From GCA-2683825 sp965662355 (lineage in GTDB: Bacteria > Planctomycetota > UBA1135 > GCA-002686595): a stretch of DNA of 64,000 bases. The notes beneath the pieces were generated by a model. The model made no database searches. It worked only from the letters and a program-made list of their open reading frames with translations, and had not been told where the DNA came from. The stretch lies in assembly GCA_965662355.1 (NCBI GenBank), contig CBFIHP010000026.1, forward strand, positions 5,292 through 69,291, written 5' to 3'. This document shows, piece after piece, positions 1 to 9,431 of the stretch; the stretch's first letter is position 1, and the number at the start of each line of letters is the position of its first letter. A program made the translations under genes and the position numbers.

Positions 1-351
1 GTGGGCTTTTCGATCAGCCTCTCCCCCACGTACTTCTACGAACTCGGGCCCACTCGCACCACAAACCGTCCCTACCCCCGCCGTTTTCTCCCACCCCAAT
101 GGGTCCATGTGAGTGCGGGGCCGAGCGTCGGGTGATCGCGTTCATCGACTCCATTTCCGCGCCTACGGGACCTACACCTACGACGAGCTCATGGACCGCT
201 TGAAGAGCGAGCTCGCTGGGCTGATCGCCAAACAGCCTGCTTCCCGAAGAATCTCTTTTTGTGTCGTCCCCCCATGGACGCGTGACGCCAACGGGTCGTT
301 CGAAAGGCAAGTCTCCCCTGGACTTGCTCGCTCCCCTCTTGGAGAACGGCC
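1..351. other. left edge, no supported gene
   Basis: Short overlapping open frames exist on both strands here, but none has a recognisable domain, signal peptide or ribosome binding site. A plus-strand frame around 150-230 reads like part of a folded protein but matches nothing I can name. It may hold the end of a gene outside the window plus the promoter of the gene at 352. Confidence 0.4.
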
Positions 352-3300
352 ATGTTACAAGCCCCTGGTATGTGGCGGTGCAGCGTCATCGTCAGTCTAT
401 TCCTCGCCACCTTCGCAGCTCGCGCCTCCGCACAGGGCTGCAGGTCCTTCGACTGCTCGTATGAATTGGTCTGCGTGCAAGCCTGCCCCAGCATCGAGGC
501 TGAGGTTCTGAATCGACTCAAGATCGGAGATGTTTATCGCCTCTATCGCTCTCAGACCCTCACATGTGCTTCTGGCCCCCCAAATTCGTGTACCCACCCC
601 ATGGACGACACCTCCGGCGGATACATCGAGTACGTCTTCCAGAACGGCTGGTACATCAACGGTTGGGTGGATGTCGATCTGATCGACCCCATGATCCCCG
701 CCCCACCGGGGACGCGGGTCTATTTGAAGCTTCGCCAGGTGGAGGGCTGCCTTCCTGAGCCGGTCCAATGTTCGAGCGGGGGGACCCCGACCGATCCGAC
801 GATCTGCTTGGCGACCCCGTGGCTCTTCATCACGGGCGAGAACACGCCACATCCGACCGATGTGTTTGAGTTCACCGGCCCCGGGCATGACCCGGGCGGC
901 TGCTCCGAGGATCATCGCCAGATCCACGACACGTGCTCCGTTTCAGCATCGATCAACGCGAACCTGCTTTGCCCTGGTGAGCAGTTCGACCTCAACATCG
1001 AGATCTGCAACGTAACTTCCGCAGCTTACGGTGGCTGCATCGACGACTACACGTGGAAGGTAGGGTCGATGGACGAGAGCATCGTTCAGATCGTGGGCCC
1101 CAAGTCAGGCACCGTAAGCGATCTCTTGCCGTTGGATGGCCCGGGAGCTGCGCATGACGAGGCGTGCGGCGACCTGACCGTGCCGATCACCGTCTCACCT
1201 TCCGCTCCTCCGGGAGCGAACACCACGCTGGTCGTCGAAGTAGAGGTGGAAGGAGCCTACATCGGTACACACCTCTGCAGCGCCACCGTCGACGTTCAGG
1301 TCGCACCCCTCGGCTCCAGCGTCTGCAGCCGCATCGATGTCGTTTTCGTACCGGCCAACTACTCGTGGACGGACCTTCAGCGCTTCTGGCAGACAGACGT
1401 TCCGTTGGCGATCGAAGAGTTCAAGCAACACGAACCCTTCAAGACGTACTTCGACTACTTCGCTTTCCACTACGTCGTCGGCGCCGATCCTTCCGCCGTT
1501 CCGAATCCGTATGAAGCTCCGGATGTGGACGAGATCGTCTATATCTGGAATGGTTTCATGCCCTCCGGGGCTACGGCATACGCCGCGCAGTGCAGCCCGG
1601 GCCCCGCTTTCTGCCCGCCGGCTCCCGGCAATGGCATATCCACGATCGTCTCATCGGCGTGGCTGGGGACGATGATGCTCGGTATCGGGCAAAGCTTCAT
1701 GCCCACTCTCGGGCGCGAAACCCCGGGCCCGGACAGCCTGTCTTGGCCGGTGGGCGAGCAGTTCATTTCCGACACGCCGAACCTCACTTCGATCGCCGAG
1801 GCCGCGAATATGAAGTGGGCGGAATGGATCGATCCGCCGCCGGTCCAGCAGGGCTTCGTCAACTGCTGGTCTCTGCCGACGACCCGTACCCCGATTCCGA
1901 CACCCGATTGTTGGGCTCCGCCTCAGGGTTCGACTGGGATCGGCGCTTGGGAGGGGGCGTTCGATTACGGCTCGCGCATCTACCGCCCGGCGTACAACTG
2001 CATCCTCAACGAGCAGACGTCGGTATTCGAGTTCTGTGCCGTCTGTCGCCAGGCCCTCGTCAGCAGCTTCTATGCCTACGAGTCGATCCCGCTGTTCCAG
2101 GTCGTATCGCCGGCGGGAACTTACGTGTCTCCCACGGCAGAGACGACGACATTCCGCATCGCCAAAACGCTCGATCACCTGACGGTGAAGTGGCGCCTGG
2201 ATGGGGCGTTGCTCCAAACCTCCGAGGTCCTTCAGCTCGACTCGTGCTCGATGGCGCCGGGAACGTATCTCCTCGAAGTGGAAGTCAGCGACGAAACGCC
2301 TTGGGTGCGCATGGACCTGTACGGAGCGATGCAACCCCAGACACACACTTGGTCGATTGAGATTGGCGGGGGCCTCTTCGGAATCGTCGACGTACCCAGC
2401 CAGGTCAGCTTCGAGGAAGCCCTGGTTCAAGCGGCCGATGGGGCGACCATTCGACTAGAAGCTGGGACCTATCCTCTGGCGGGTTTGTCCGTTCCCTGCG
2501 GGCGCTCCTACACCATCGAAGGTGCCGGCATGGGGCTCACCGTGCTCGATGCCGACGTCGACGGGGATGGCGAAGGCGATGGTCGGCTCCTCAACATCGA
2601 CGGGGCTGGAAGCGTAACGCTGAGCGACCTCACCCTTGTGTCCGGCCGACAGCTCGGCGCACTCGGAGGGGCGATTCACGCGCAAAGCAGCCAACAGCTC
2701 ACCCTGGAGCGCTGCCAGATCGCCGGATCGGCGGCTCTGCTCGGCTCAGCGCTGTTTGCTTTGGACACCGATGTGCAAGTCACGAACTGTCTCTTCACTG
2801 CAAACACTTCCTCTGGGGGCGCAGGCGCTCTCTTTGTTCAGGATGGCGACTTGAACCTGGTGAACGCTACGTTCCATGCCAACGAAGGCGGCGCCGTGGA
2901 TGTGCGCGGCCTTGGGGCGTACACCATCAGAAACTGTATCTTCTCGCAGAATGGCCCCTTCGGCGTGAAGAGCGAAGAGGAGGCGGTCGTCGATTGGAGT
3001 CTCTTCTGGCAACAGTCGTCCGATGTTGCGGGCGAGTCCTACTTTGGCGCCGGCATCCTCGTCAACGACCCGCTCTTCGTTTCGACCCTCGGCAACGATA
3101 CGCTGGACTGGGACTTGCACCTGTCGTCCTCGAGCCCGGCCATCGACGCAGGTGACCCGCAGGATCCCTTCCCGGAAGAACCCGATCCCTCCGGCTGTGC
3201 GATCAACCTGGGCGCCTACGGCAACACCCCCGAAGCTCAGACGTCCGATATCGTCGCTTTCCTGGTACGTGACGACGGCCATCACGTTGCACGCGGAATG

Positions 3301-3798
3301 ACTCGTCTGTTCGAGGTCGAGATCGTCACGCCCGCAGGAACGAGCACTTGCTCACCGCCGGCCGTGTGGACGCTCGATCCCGCAACAGGCATGGGGACCA
3401 TCACTCCGGCTGGACTGTACTCGGCACCGCTCGTGGTAACGACGGGCACGGTCACCGTGCGCGCAACCATGGGATCTTACACCGACACGGCGACCGTCAC
3501 CCTCGTCTCCAACATCGTCCGACACGGCGATTTCGATGGCGACGGTCAGCTGACCGATGTGGACTGGATTCTCCTAGGCAATTACGTCAACGGTCTAGGC
3601 CCGTGGCCTGGATACCGCGAGCAGGGTGACGCCGACGGCGATGGAGACATCGACATGGCCGACTTCGACTTGCTTTTCGATCACGTCCAAAGCGGCGGTC
3701 CACCTCCCGACAGCACCCTCTATCGCAACTGCACCGTGCCCGCCGCCCATCCCGGGGATGCCTTCGGCAACTTCCCCTTGGATCCCTGGTGCCCTTAG
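352..3798 (+). CDS. secreted multidomain protein: degenerate M64-like peptidase domain, beta-helix, Ig-like and dockerin-like domains
   Basis: A 1148-residue exported protein; a signal peptide (WRCSVIVSLFLATFAARASAQ) follows the start, and GGAG lies 8 bases before the ATG. Residues about 325-585 resemble peptidase family M64: DVVFVPANY, NLTS...KWAEWID, then GAWEGA...IYRPAYNC and FCAVCRQAL in family order. Where M64 enzymes carry HEFGH-type zinc ligands, this protein reads LGIGQ (residues 443-447), so it is probably not a metallopeptidase. Residues about 680-950 form a right-handed parallel beta-helix with SPAIDAGDP at its end. An Ig-like segment follows, then two dockerin/EF-hand-like repeats (GDFDGDGQLTDVDW, GDADGDGDIDMADF). 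The role is probably extracellular binding. The M64 relation is by motif only. Confidence 0.75.
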   Translation: MLQAPGMWRCSVIVSLFLATFAARASAQGCRSFDCSYELVCVQACPSIEAEVLNRLKIGDVYRLYRSQTLTCASGPPNSCTHPMDDTSGGYIEYVFQNGWYINGWVDVDLIDPMIPAPPGTRVYLKLRQVEGCLPEPVQCSSGGTPTDPTICLATPWLFITGENTPHPTDVFEFTGPGHDPGGCSEDHRQIHDTCSVSASINANLLCPGEQFDLNIEICNVTSAAYGGCIDDYTWKVGSMDESIVQIVGPKSGTVSDLLPLDGPGAAHDEACGDLTVPITVSPSAPPGANTTLVVEVEVEGAYIGTHLCSATVDVQVAPLGSSVCSRIDVVFVPANYSWTDLQRFWQTDVPLAIEEFKQHEPFKTYFDYFAFHYVVGADPSAVPNPYEAPDVDEIVYIWNGFMPSGATAYAAQCSPGPAFCPPAPGNGISTIVSSAWLGTMMLGIGQSFMPTLGRETPGPDSLSWPVGEQFISDTPNLTSIAEAANMKWAEWIDPPPVQQGFVNCWSLPTTRTPIPTPDCWAPPQGSTGIGAWEGAFDYGSRIYRPAYNCILNEQTSVFEFCAVCRQALVSSFYAYESIPLFQVVSPAGTYVSPTAETTTFRIAKTLDHLTVKWRLDGALLQTSEVLQLDSCSMAPGTYLLEVEVSDETPWVRMDLYGAMQPQTHTWSIEIGGGLFGIVDVPSQVSFEEALVQAADGATIRLEAGTYPLAGLSVPCGRSYTIEGAGMGLTVLDADVDGDGEGDGRLLNIDGAGSVTLSDLTLVSGRQLGALGGAIHAQSSQQLTLERCQIAGSAALLGSALFALDTDVQVTNCLFTANTSSGGAGALFVQDGDLNLVNATFHANEGGAVDVRGLGAYTIRNCIFSQNGPFGVKSEEEAVVDWSLFWQQSSDVAGESYFGAGILVNDPLFVSTLGNDTLDWDLHLSSSSPAIDAGDPQDPFPEEPDPSGCAINLGAYGNTPEAQTSDIVAFLVRDDGHHVARGMTRLFEVEIVTPAGTSTCSPPAVWTLDPATGMGTITPAGLYSAPLVVTTGTVTVRATMGSYTDTATVTLVSNIVRHGDFDGDGQLTDVDWILLGNYVNGLGPWPGYREQGDADGDGDIDMADFDLLFDHVQSGGPPPDSTLYRNCTVPAAHPGDAFGNFPLDPWCP

Positions 3799-3885
3799 TC
3801 CTCGCGCGATAGCGCACCGCGGCCGCGGCACCGGTCTGCCCAGCTAGGCGCCGGCTCCGCGCCGCATTACCGACGGAATCACGAC

Positions 3886-6453
3886 ATGGACACGAAATAC
3901 AACCTCTCTCTGCCTCGAGCATTCGCCATGAGTATCGTTCGCTTCGCATCACAAGTAGGCCTCACGGGTCTGCTGTTCGCCCCGTCGTTGTACGCGCGCC
4001 AAGCTCTGGTGAACGTCCCAGGCAATTACCCGACGATCCAGCAAGCGATTACGGACTCGACTGGCGACGTCATCATTCTCATCGCTCCGGGGACCTACAG
4101 TGAAGAGCTGTTTGTCAGCCGACCACACTCCGTCACGCTACGCGGGACGGGGGATCATCCGAGCGATACGGTACTGAGCCCGAACACCGACATGCCCGGG
4201 GTCGTCGCCGCGGAGTTCGACACCCTCAAGATCGAGAACCTTGAGATCTACGCCGGTCGTGCGGACTCGAGCTTTGTCGAAGAAGGCGGCGGCGTCCGAG
4301 CGACGCAGGGTCAGGCGTTGGAGCTCGAGCGCGTCCTGATCCGCGACTGCATCGCCTCGATCGGAGGCTCGGGACTGTATACCGAAGATGTGGCGAGCGT
4401 CTCGGTCAAGAACTGTGGCTTCGAGGACAACGCCGCCGTTGGAGGCACGATTCAGATCTCTCTCACAGAGCCCGGAGAGACGTTTCACATGGATCTCTCG
4501 ACGGTACGCAACTGTTCTGGGCTGGCCGGGGTCTTCCTCACCGCCAGCGCCGGTACATCCGGAACGCTCTTGGTCGAGAACAGTGCCTTCGACAACCCCG
4601 GCTCCTGGGCCGTGGCCACCGCAGGGACAGCTCTAACGACCTTTCGTCGTTGCCTGGTCTCGGGTGCGACCAGCGCCGCTTCCCAAGGCACGGTGACGGA
4701 GGTGGACCTCATGTTCGATGATCCGCTCTTCGAGCAAGGCGAGATTCTACGGCCATCGCCATGCTCTCCGCTCATCGACGCGGCGGATCCAACGCTGCCT
4801 GTAGGGAGCGAGCCCTTGCCCAACGGGCAACGTGCAAACCTCGGCATGTGGGGCACGACGGAACTTGCCCAGGTGACGGATGCCCTGGACATCCGCGTAG
4901 ATTCCAACAACGACATCCATGTCGACGCTCAAGACGAGGAGGTCGAAGAGAGCCAGGCCTTCCGTTTCTGGATCAACAACGACAATGACGACGCTGGAAA
5001 GAGGGATTGGAAGGGCGGATCCCCCGACGCGCTCGACGAGTCGATCAACACGCTCCGTGATCTCGAGGACTTTGCGGTCCTGCGCCTGCGTAGCCAGTGC
5101 GCCGAGGCTGGAGATGAGCTCTTCCTGCGTTTCCAGGCGAGCTCGGGAACACCGAGCATCCGCATGTTCAGGACGATCTACCCGGACGGTCCCAACTCCC
5201 CGCGCCCGGACTACCAGTTCAACGTATCCATCGGTCGCCCTCTGCTGGACACGGACCCCGTCTCTCTGACGACATCCTCGGGCGGAACGACGACGGTTAT
5301 CGGAAGCGACAAGGTACGCATTCCCTCGTCGCTCACGAGCTCCACCGACGCGGTGATCTTGATCTTCGAGGGCATCACCGACGGCGAGGGGCAGTTGATC
5401 TTCAGTCTCGAAAGAAATGGTGCCGAGGTCGCTACGGACAGCGTTCGCATCGAGCTCAACGACTTCCAAGGAGGGCCCAGCGTAGATCCCGGCATGTACA
5501 GCATCGTCAGCGGGCGATCCGGGAACCTGGTGACGTTGTACGACAATCGAGATTCGCCTGACCAGCCGGTCACCGCCTTCGTTCACGGCTTCAACATCAG
5601 CGAGGAAGCGGCGCTGCGCGGCTGGCTTCCTACCGTCTTCAAGCGGCTCTACTGGACCGGGCACCAGGCCCACTTCGCGGGCTATCTGTGGGCAGGGGAC
5701 TGGGGCATCGTCCCCTCCGCCACCTTCCACGCCAACGTCAAGCAGGCGCTTATTTCCTCGGATACTTTTGCGCCCTTTGCGAACGCTTTTGGACAAACGA
5801 ACGGTGGTATCGACGTCCTCGCGCACAGCGCCGGGAACATCGTCGTCGCCGACGCGTTGCGCAAGTGGATCCCCGGACGCGTTCGCAACTTCGTTTCGCT
5901 GCAAGCCGCCATTCCAAGCAACGCAATGAACGTCACCGTTCCTCGAGCCGTCACTTGCGGAATCCTCCGCCACAAGTGCCTCTGGGGTTCCACAGCACCG
6001 TTGACCGGCGTCGCCGGAGTCCAACATGCCTTTGGAGTTCCCAATATTTCACCTTGGACGCTCAACACCTTCACTATCGCCGGACCGCCGACGGCGCCCA
6101 CGGATCTTTGGGGCGGTTTGTACCAGGCGGACCTTACGGCTTCACAGTCGCGACTGGTTCACACCTGGTCTGCCGCGGACAGAGTCCTGGATCTCACCTA
6201 CCACCTGTCCCAGCGGCTGATGCCGCTTCCAGGTACGCCAAGTGCGTCGGTGTACGACCTCTTGTCCTACAGGCACGGAGCAAAGTCCCTCGCGCTCGGG
6301 GTCGGTCCACATCCCCAGTACCCGGTGTCGAGCGACATGTCCCCTTTGGGAATCACCAGCCATTCCGCGATGCGAGATTTAGGTCTCGTCGATGTCCACC
6401 GGTTCTATCGGCGGCTGATCCTGCGCGACTATGTGCGCGGACAGACTCTCTAA
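3886..6453 (+). CDS. secreted beta-helix protein fused to an alpha/beta-hydrolase domain
   Basis: 855 residues. A second in-frame ATG at 3928 starts a cleaner signal peptide (MSIVRFASQVGLTGLLFAPS) and may be the true start. Residues about 40-330 are a parallel beta-helix (VPGNYPTIQQAI, APGTYSE, SPLIDAADP). The middle holds a dyad-like segment (RVDSNNDIHVDAQDEEVEE) and beta-rich sequence. From residue about 560 there is a serine-hydrolase fold: FVHGFN at 565-570 (oxyanion region) and AHSAGN with Ser648 as the likely nucleophile. Such AHSAGN hydrolases act as lipases or esterases. It lies 88 bases after the M64-like gene on the same strand. Substrate is unknown; fusion of a surface beta-helix to a hydrolase suggests action on an extracellular polymer or lipid. 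Confidence 0.75.
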   Translation: MDTKYNLSLPRAFAMSIVRFASQVGLTGLLFAPSLYARQALVNVPGNYPTIQQAITDSTGDVIILIAPGTYSEELFVSRPHSVTLRGTGDHPSDTVLSPNTDMPGVVAAEFDTLKIENLEIYAGRADSSFVEEGGGVRATQGQALELERVLIRDCIASIGGSGLYTEDVASVSVKNCGFEDNAAVGGTIQISLTEPGETFHMDLSTVRNCSGLAGVFLTASAGTSGTLLVENSAFDNPGSWAVATAGTALTTFRRCLVSGATSAASQGTVTEVDLMFDDPLFEQGEILRPSPCSPLIDAADPTLPVGSEPLPNGQRANLGMWGTTELAQVTDALDIRVDSNNDIHVDAQDEEVEESQAFRFWINNDNDDAGKRDWKGGSPDALDESINTLRDLEDFAVLRLRSQCAEAGDELFLRFQASSGTPSIRMFRTIYPDGPNSPRPDYQFNVSIGRPLLDTDPVSLTTSSGGTTTVIGSDKVRIPSSLTSSTDAVILIFEGITDGEGQLIFSLERNGAEVATDSVRIELNDFQGGPSVDPGMYSIVSGRSGNLVTLYDNRDSPDQPVTAFVHGFNISEEAALRGWLPTVFKRLYWTGHQAHFAGYLWAGDWGIVPSATFHANVKQALISSDTFAPFANAFGQTNGGIDVLAHSAGNIVVADALRKWIPGRVRNFVSLQAAIPSNAMNVTVPRAVTCGILRHKCLWGSTAPLTGVAGVQHAFGVPNISPWTLNTFTIAGPPTAPTDLWGGLYQADLTASQSRLVHTWSAADRVLDLTYHLSQRLMPLPGTPSASVYDLLSYRHGAKSLALGVGPHPQYPVSSDMSPLGITSHSAMRDLGLVDVHRFYRRLILRDYVRGQTL

Positions 6454-6483
6454 CAACCCTCCCTCCAACGCACCACCGACACG

Positions 6484-8061
6484 ATGAAGAACATCATTCC
6501 CTTCAGCCTGCTGGCCATCCTGTCTACTCCGGCCCTCGGCTTCCCGATTTCGGGTGCTGAGCATCAAGAGGCTCTCGCTGCTCTCTTCCCTTCGGGCTCG
6601 TTCGAATGGAACGATACCGTGAGCGGAGTTCTGAACTTGAACGGCGAGAAGCACGCCTTTCTCATGAGCGAGCCGCTGGACTTTGACCTCTGGAACGCCC
6701 GTCAATTCGCTTGCTCGGTCCGCTTCGACGACTACCCGGAAAGCCGCTTTGAGCAGTTCCTGAGGGGAGAGACGCTCCAACGCCCCTCGCTTTCGAGTCG
6801 ACTCCTCTTCGCCCCCAAGGGGCAGCCTCAACAAGTGAGGGCAATCCCGTTCGCGGAGAACGCCCACTGGACGGTGGAGCATCACCTCGCGGTGGGCGAC
6901 GTTCTGGGAACCGGTGACGTCCAGTTCCAAGTGCGAACGACTTGCGCCTATACGCGTCAGGCTCCCGCTGCGGTCATCGTGGAATCACAGCGTGAATTCC
7001 TTATCCAACCGACAGGGGAAATCCGCGTCGCCTTGACCGGAGGCGAATATGTTCGCAGTGCGGATGAGCTCGGCCCGTTTGTGCGAAGACGCATCGAGTA
7101 CAAACAGGCCGATCCACCCCAGCCCCCTTACGTATCGCGCGTCGATCTCGATAGCGGGTCTGTGGAGACCTGGGCTTTGCCCTACGGAACCTCCGTGGTT
7201 TCCGTCGACCGCCCCTGGGTTGTACCGATTCTGCCGGGCACCTCGCCAGCTTCTCTCGAGCTGCTTGTGCTAAACGAGGGCGGAATCCCGCTCCCTGGAG
7301 CCCAACTGCACGGCACATCGAAGGCCATGGATCTCCTGCGCCACGAAGAGTTGCTACAGCCGATCGGCCTCGATTGCGATGCGACCGGACAGGCGACGAT
7401 CAGCTTCCATGGACAGCTGGATCTTCTAGTGCGCTCCGACGGCTACTACGAGGAGTCCCTGCAACTGAGTTCCCAGAGTGTCCCGAACGGCCCTTTCCCC
7501 TTGCCTCTGACGAAAGAGCTAGCGCGCATACCGGTCGTTACGAGCGAGAGAGAAGTCCAGTTCGTCTCGGCAGACGGGATGGATCCTATTGCCGTAGGGC
7601 TGCGGCTCGTTCAGGGTTATGGTCCGGATGAGAACGCACGATGGACCAGCGCTGCAGCCGAGGCCGACCTATGGATCGAGCTAACCCCCAACGGCCCCGC
7701 ATTCGGTCAAGCAGGTGAACCTCTTTGGAGCGATTGGGCGCTGACGGTTACTGGAAACGGCGGCTGGCAAGTCGCCGCGGGCCCGAGCGTTGCGGAGGCC
7801 ATTGGCGGAGCGACGATGCGCGAAGCGCCCAACAGCGGCTATGAAGCGGACCTCACGAACACGGTCGGGAACTTCGCCGATGGCATCTACCTTTGGAACG
7901 CGATCGATGGCCGCTATGGAAAGGTGTGGGGGTTCCGCTACCTGGACCTTTCCTTCGGTGCCACGACCTTTCAAACGGTCATACTGTGCTATCTCGCTCA
8001 GCAGGAAGGGACCGGAACACGTTCGCTCAATCCCGACTCGCTGAATGGCTATGGACGCTGA
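6484..8061 (+). CDS. secreted protein of unknown function
   Basis: 525 residues with a clear signal peptide (MKNIIPFSLLAILSTPALG). I do not recognise the family. Residues about 255-340 (ASLELLVLNEGGIPLPGAQL onward) resemble a carboxypeptidase-regulatory or Ig-like fold seen in many planctomycete exported proteins. No Shine-Dalgarno sequence is visible before the ATG. It follows the hydrolase gene by 30 bases and its 3' end overlaps the next gene by 17 bases, so translation of the two is probably coupled. Confidence 0.65.
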   Translation: MKNIIPFSLLAILSTPALGFPISGAEHQEALAALFPSGSFEWNDTVSGVLNLNGEKHAFLMSEPLDFDLWNARQFACSVRFDDYPESRFEQFLRGETLQRPSLSSRLLFAPKGQPQQVRAIPFAENAHWTVEHHLAVGDVLGTGDVQFQVRTTCAYTRQAPAAVIVESQREFLIQPTGEIRVALTGGEYVRSADELGPFVRRRIEYKQADPPQPPYVSRVDLDSGSVETWALPYGTSVVSVDRPWVVPILPGTSPASLELLVLNEGGIPLPGAQLHGTSKAMDLLRHEELLQPIGLDCDATGQATISFHGQLDLLVRSDGYYEESLQLSSQSVPNGPFPLPLTKELARIPVVTSEREVQFVSADGMDPIAVGLRLVQGYGPDENARWTSAAAEADLWIELTPNGPAFGQAGEPLWSDWALTVTGNGGWQVAAGPSVAEAIGGATMREAPNSGYEADLTNTVGNFADGIYLWNAIDGRYGKVWGFRYLDLSFGATTFQTVILCYLAQQEGTGTRSLNPDSLNGYGR

Positions 8062-8725
8062 GCTCTTCAAGAGCCACGAGCACATCTTGCTCGAGAAGCT
8101 CCTTGGCCAGCCTCTGAGCTCCAGCGATGCGGCCGCCGTGGAGACCTGCGAGGAGTGTCGGAGGCGCGCCGTCGATCTCGCGCCGGTTGTAGATTCACTC
8201 CTCGCACAGGGAGAGCGCGAGCGAAGCGCAATCCGGGAAGAACTGGAGCGTGCAGAGCCTCCTCATTTCGAGGATGCCTCCATTCAACGGTTCGTTGAGG
8301 ACATGCAGCGGTCGGCGACGACTCGTGCACCTCTCGGCCGAAGGCTCATGATCGGTTTGGCCGCCGCAGCCGCGATCTTGCTCGTGGTCGTCCGGGTCCA
8401 CCGAGAGGGTGAACCGGAGCCGTTCTTCTTGGGCACCGGCGGACTGGATCTCGAGATGAGCCCGTCCTTCGATGTGCGCACCTTGGAATCGTTCACTTGG
8501 AAGCACGTAGCTCCCGATGGTAGCTATACACTCGAGGTCAGGAGTCTCGATCGCCTGGACGAAGAGCCGCTCGTGCGGATCACGGAGATCCTCACGCCGA
8601 GCTGGCAACCGAACGCAGAAACGCGCGAGGCACTCAGGAAAGGGATCCGATGGGAAGTCCACGTGTACGACGAGCTAAATCGCCTCATCGGCTCCGGATG
8701 GGTGGAAACGCGCGCATCTCCCTGA
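8045..8725 (+). CDS. single-pass membrane protein, anti-sigma-factor-like
   Basis: 226 residues; an alternative start two codons later (8051) is equally possible. The first 100 residues are cytoplasmic-looking, with a CEEC pair (C-x2-C) near residue 35. One membrane helix (GLAAAAAILLVVVRVH) sits at about residues 101-117, followed by an outside domain of about 110 residues. That layout is typical of membrane anti-sigma factors, but the His of the classical H-x3-C-x2-C zinc motif is missing at its usual spacing. The start lies inside the end of the preceding secreted-protein gene, implying coupling. No sigma factor gene is adjacent, so the anti-sigma role is inferred from architecture only. 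Confidence 0.55.
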   Translation: MAMDAELFKSHEHILLEKLLGQPLSSSDAAAVETCEECRRRAVDLAPVVDSLLAQGERERSAIREELERAEPPHFEDASIQRFVEDMQRSATTRAPLGRRLMIGLAAAAAILLVVVRVHREGEPEPFFLGTGGLDLEMSPSFDVRTLESFTWKHVAPDGSYTLEVRSLDRLDEEPLVRITEILTPSWQPNAETREALRKGIRWEVHVYDELNRLIGSGWVETRASP

Positions 8726-8816
8726 TCGGTAACGCCATCTCAGGCTCAGTCCCCTGACGCACGGGAAATGGAGTAAACTAAGGATTCTCGGCATCTTCCT
8801 GCAACCAGGAGCCCCC

Positions 8817-9431
8817 ATGATCGCTTTCATTCTCGCATCCACCTGCCTGTTCGCACCCGCCGCCGCGGCATCGAACCCCGTTGGATCCCACAGTTGGGTC
8901 GTCAATGAGATCTTCAGCAGCGCCGACGGTGCGGTCCAATTCGTCGAGCTGCGGGAGTCGAACGGCTTCGCCAACGAGATCAATATCAGCGGCCTTTCGG
9001 TCACCTGTGCATCGACGGGCAACTCATTCACCTTCCCCGCCAACCTGCCGGCCGGCAGCACCGCGAACCAGTTCATCCTGCTCGGTACGGCCAACTTCGC
9101 AGCTCTGCCGGGAGCGCCGCCCGTGGATCACATCATCCCGGCCGGGTTCTTCGACACGAACGGCGACACCCTGCAGTTCCACGTCTACACCCCTTCGATC
9201 CTCAGTTTCGGCGCCGGCCAACTTCCGCTGGACGGATTCAACTCGCTGTCGCAGTCGCTGACGGCCGCGCCGAACTCACCGACAAACTTCGCCGGACAAA
9301 GCGGTCAGGTGAATCTCAGCGGGCCCCCGGTGCCCTCGCTACCGGCCGTAGGACTCTTCGCCCTCATCGGCATCCTTGGCCTTTCGGGCGCCGTGATGGT
9401 GCGACGTCGAAGGACACAGCGCGCGAGCTAG
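8817..9431 (+). CDS. lamin-tail-like secreted protein with C-terminal sorting tail
   Basis: 204 residues with a signal peptide (MIAFILASTCLFAPAAAAS). The body (GSHSWVVNEIFSSADGAVQF, later LPLDGFNSLSQSL) matches the lamin-tail-like fold in which a secreted plate-like domain is followed by short linkers. The C-terminus has the three-part layout of a PEP-CTERM or VPLPA-type sorting signal: VPSLPAVGL, a hydrophobic helix, then RRRR. This predicts processing by an exosortase or rhombosortase, which is not in the window. A CAGGAG sequence precedes the ATG. It is clearly paralogous to the gene at 46230, which lacks the tail. Its stop codon overlaps the convergent stop of the next gene within CTAG. 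Confidence 0.75.
   Translation: MIAFILASTCLFAPAAAASNPVGSHSWVVNEIFSSADGAVQFVELRESNGFANEINISGLSVTCASTGNSFTFPANLPAGSTANQFILLGTANFAALPGAPPVDHIIPAGFFDTNGDTLQFHVYTPSILSFGAGQLPLDGFNSLSQSLTAAPNSPTNFAGQSGQVNLSGPPVPSLPAVGLFALIGILGLSGAVMVRRRRTQRAS

Noticed and set aside
113..511. 132-codon plus-strand frame at the left edge
   Set aside because: It overlaps the well-supported gene start at 352 and shows no recognisable family.
4747..6027. Long antisense open frame (426 codons) opposite the beta-helix/hydrolase gene
   Set aside because: No domain, signal peptide or ribosome site; composition mirrors the sense gene.
8045..8725. Firm anti-sigma factor call
   Set aside because: The zinc His is absent at its normal spacing and no sigma gene is adjacent, so only an anti-sigma-like label is kept.
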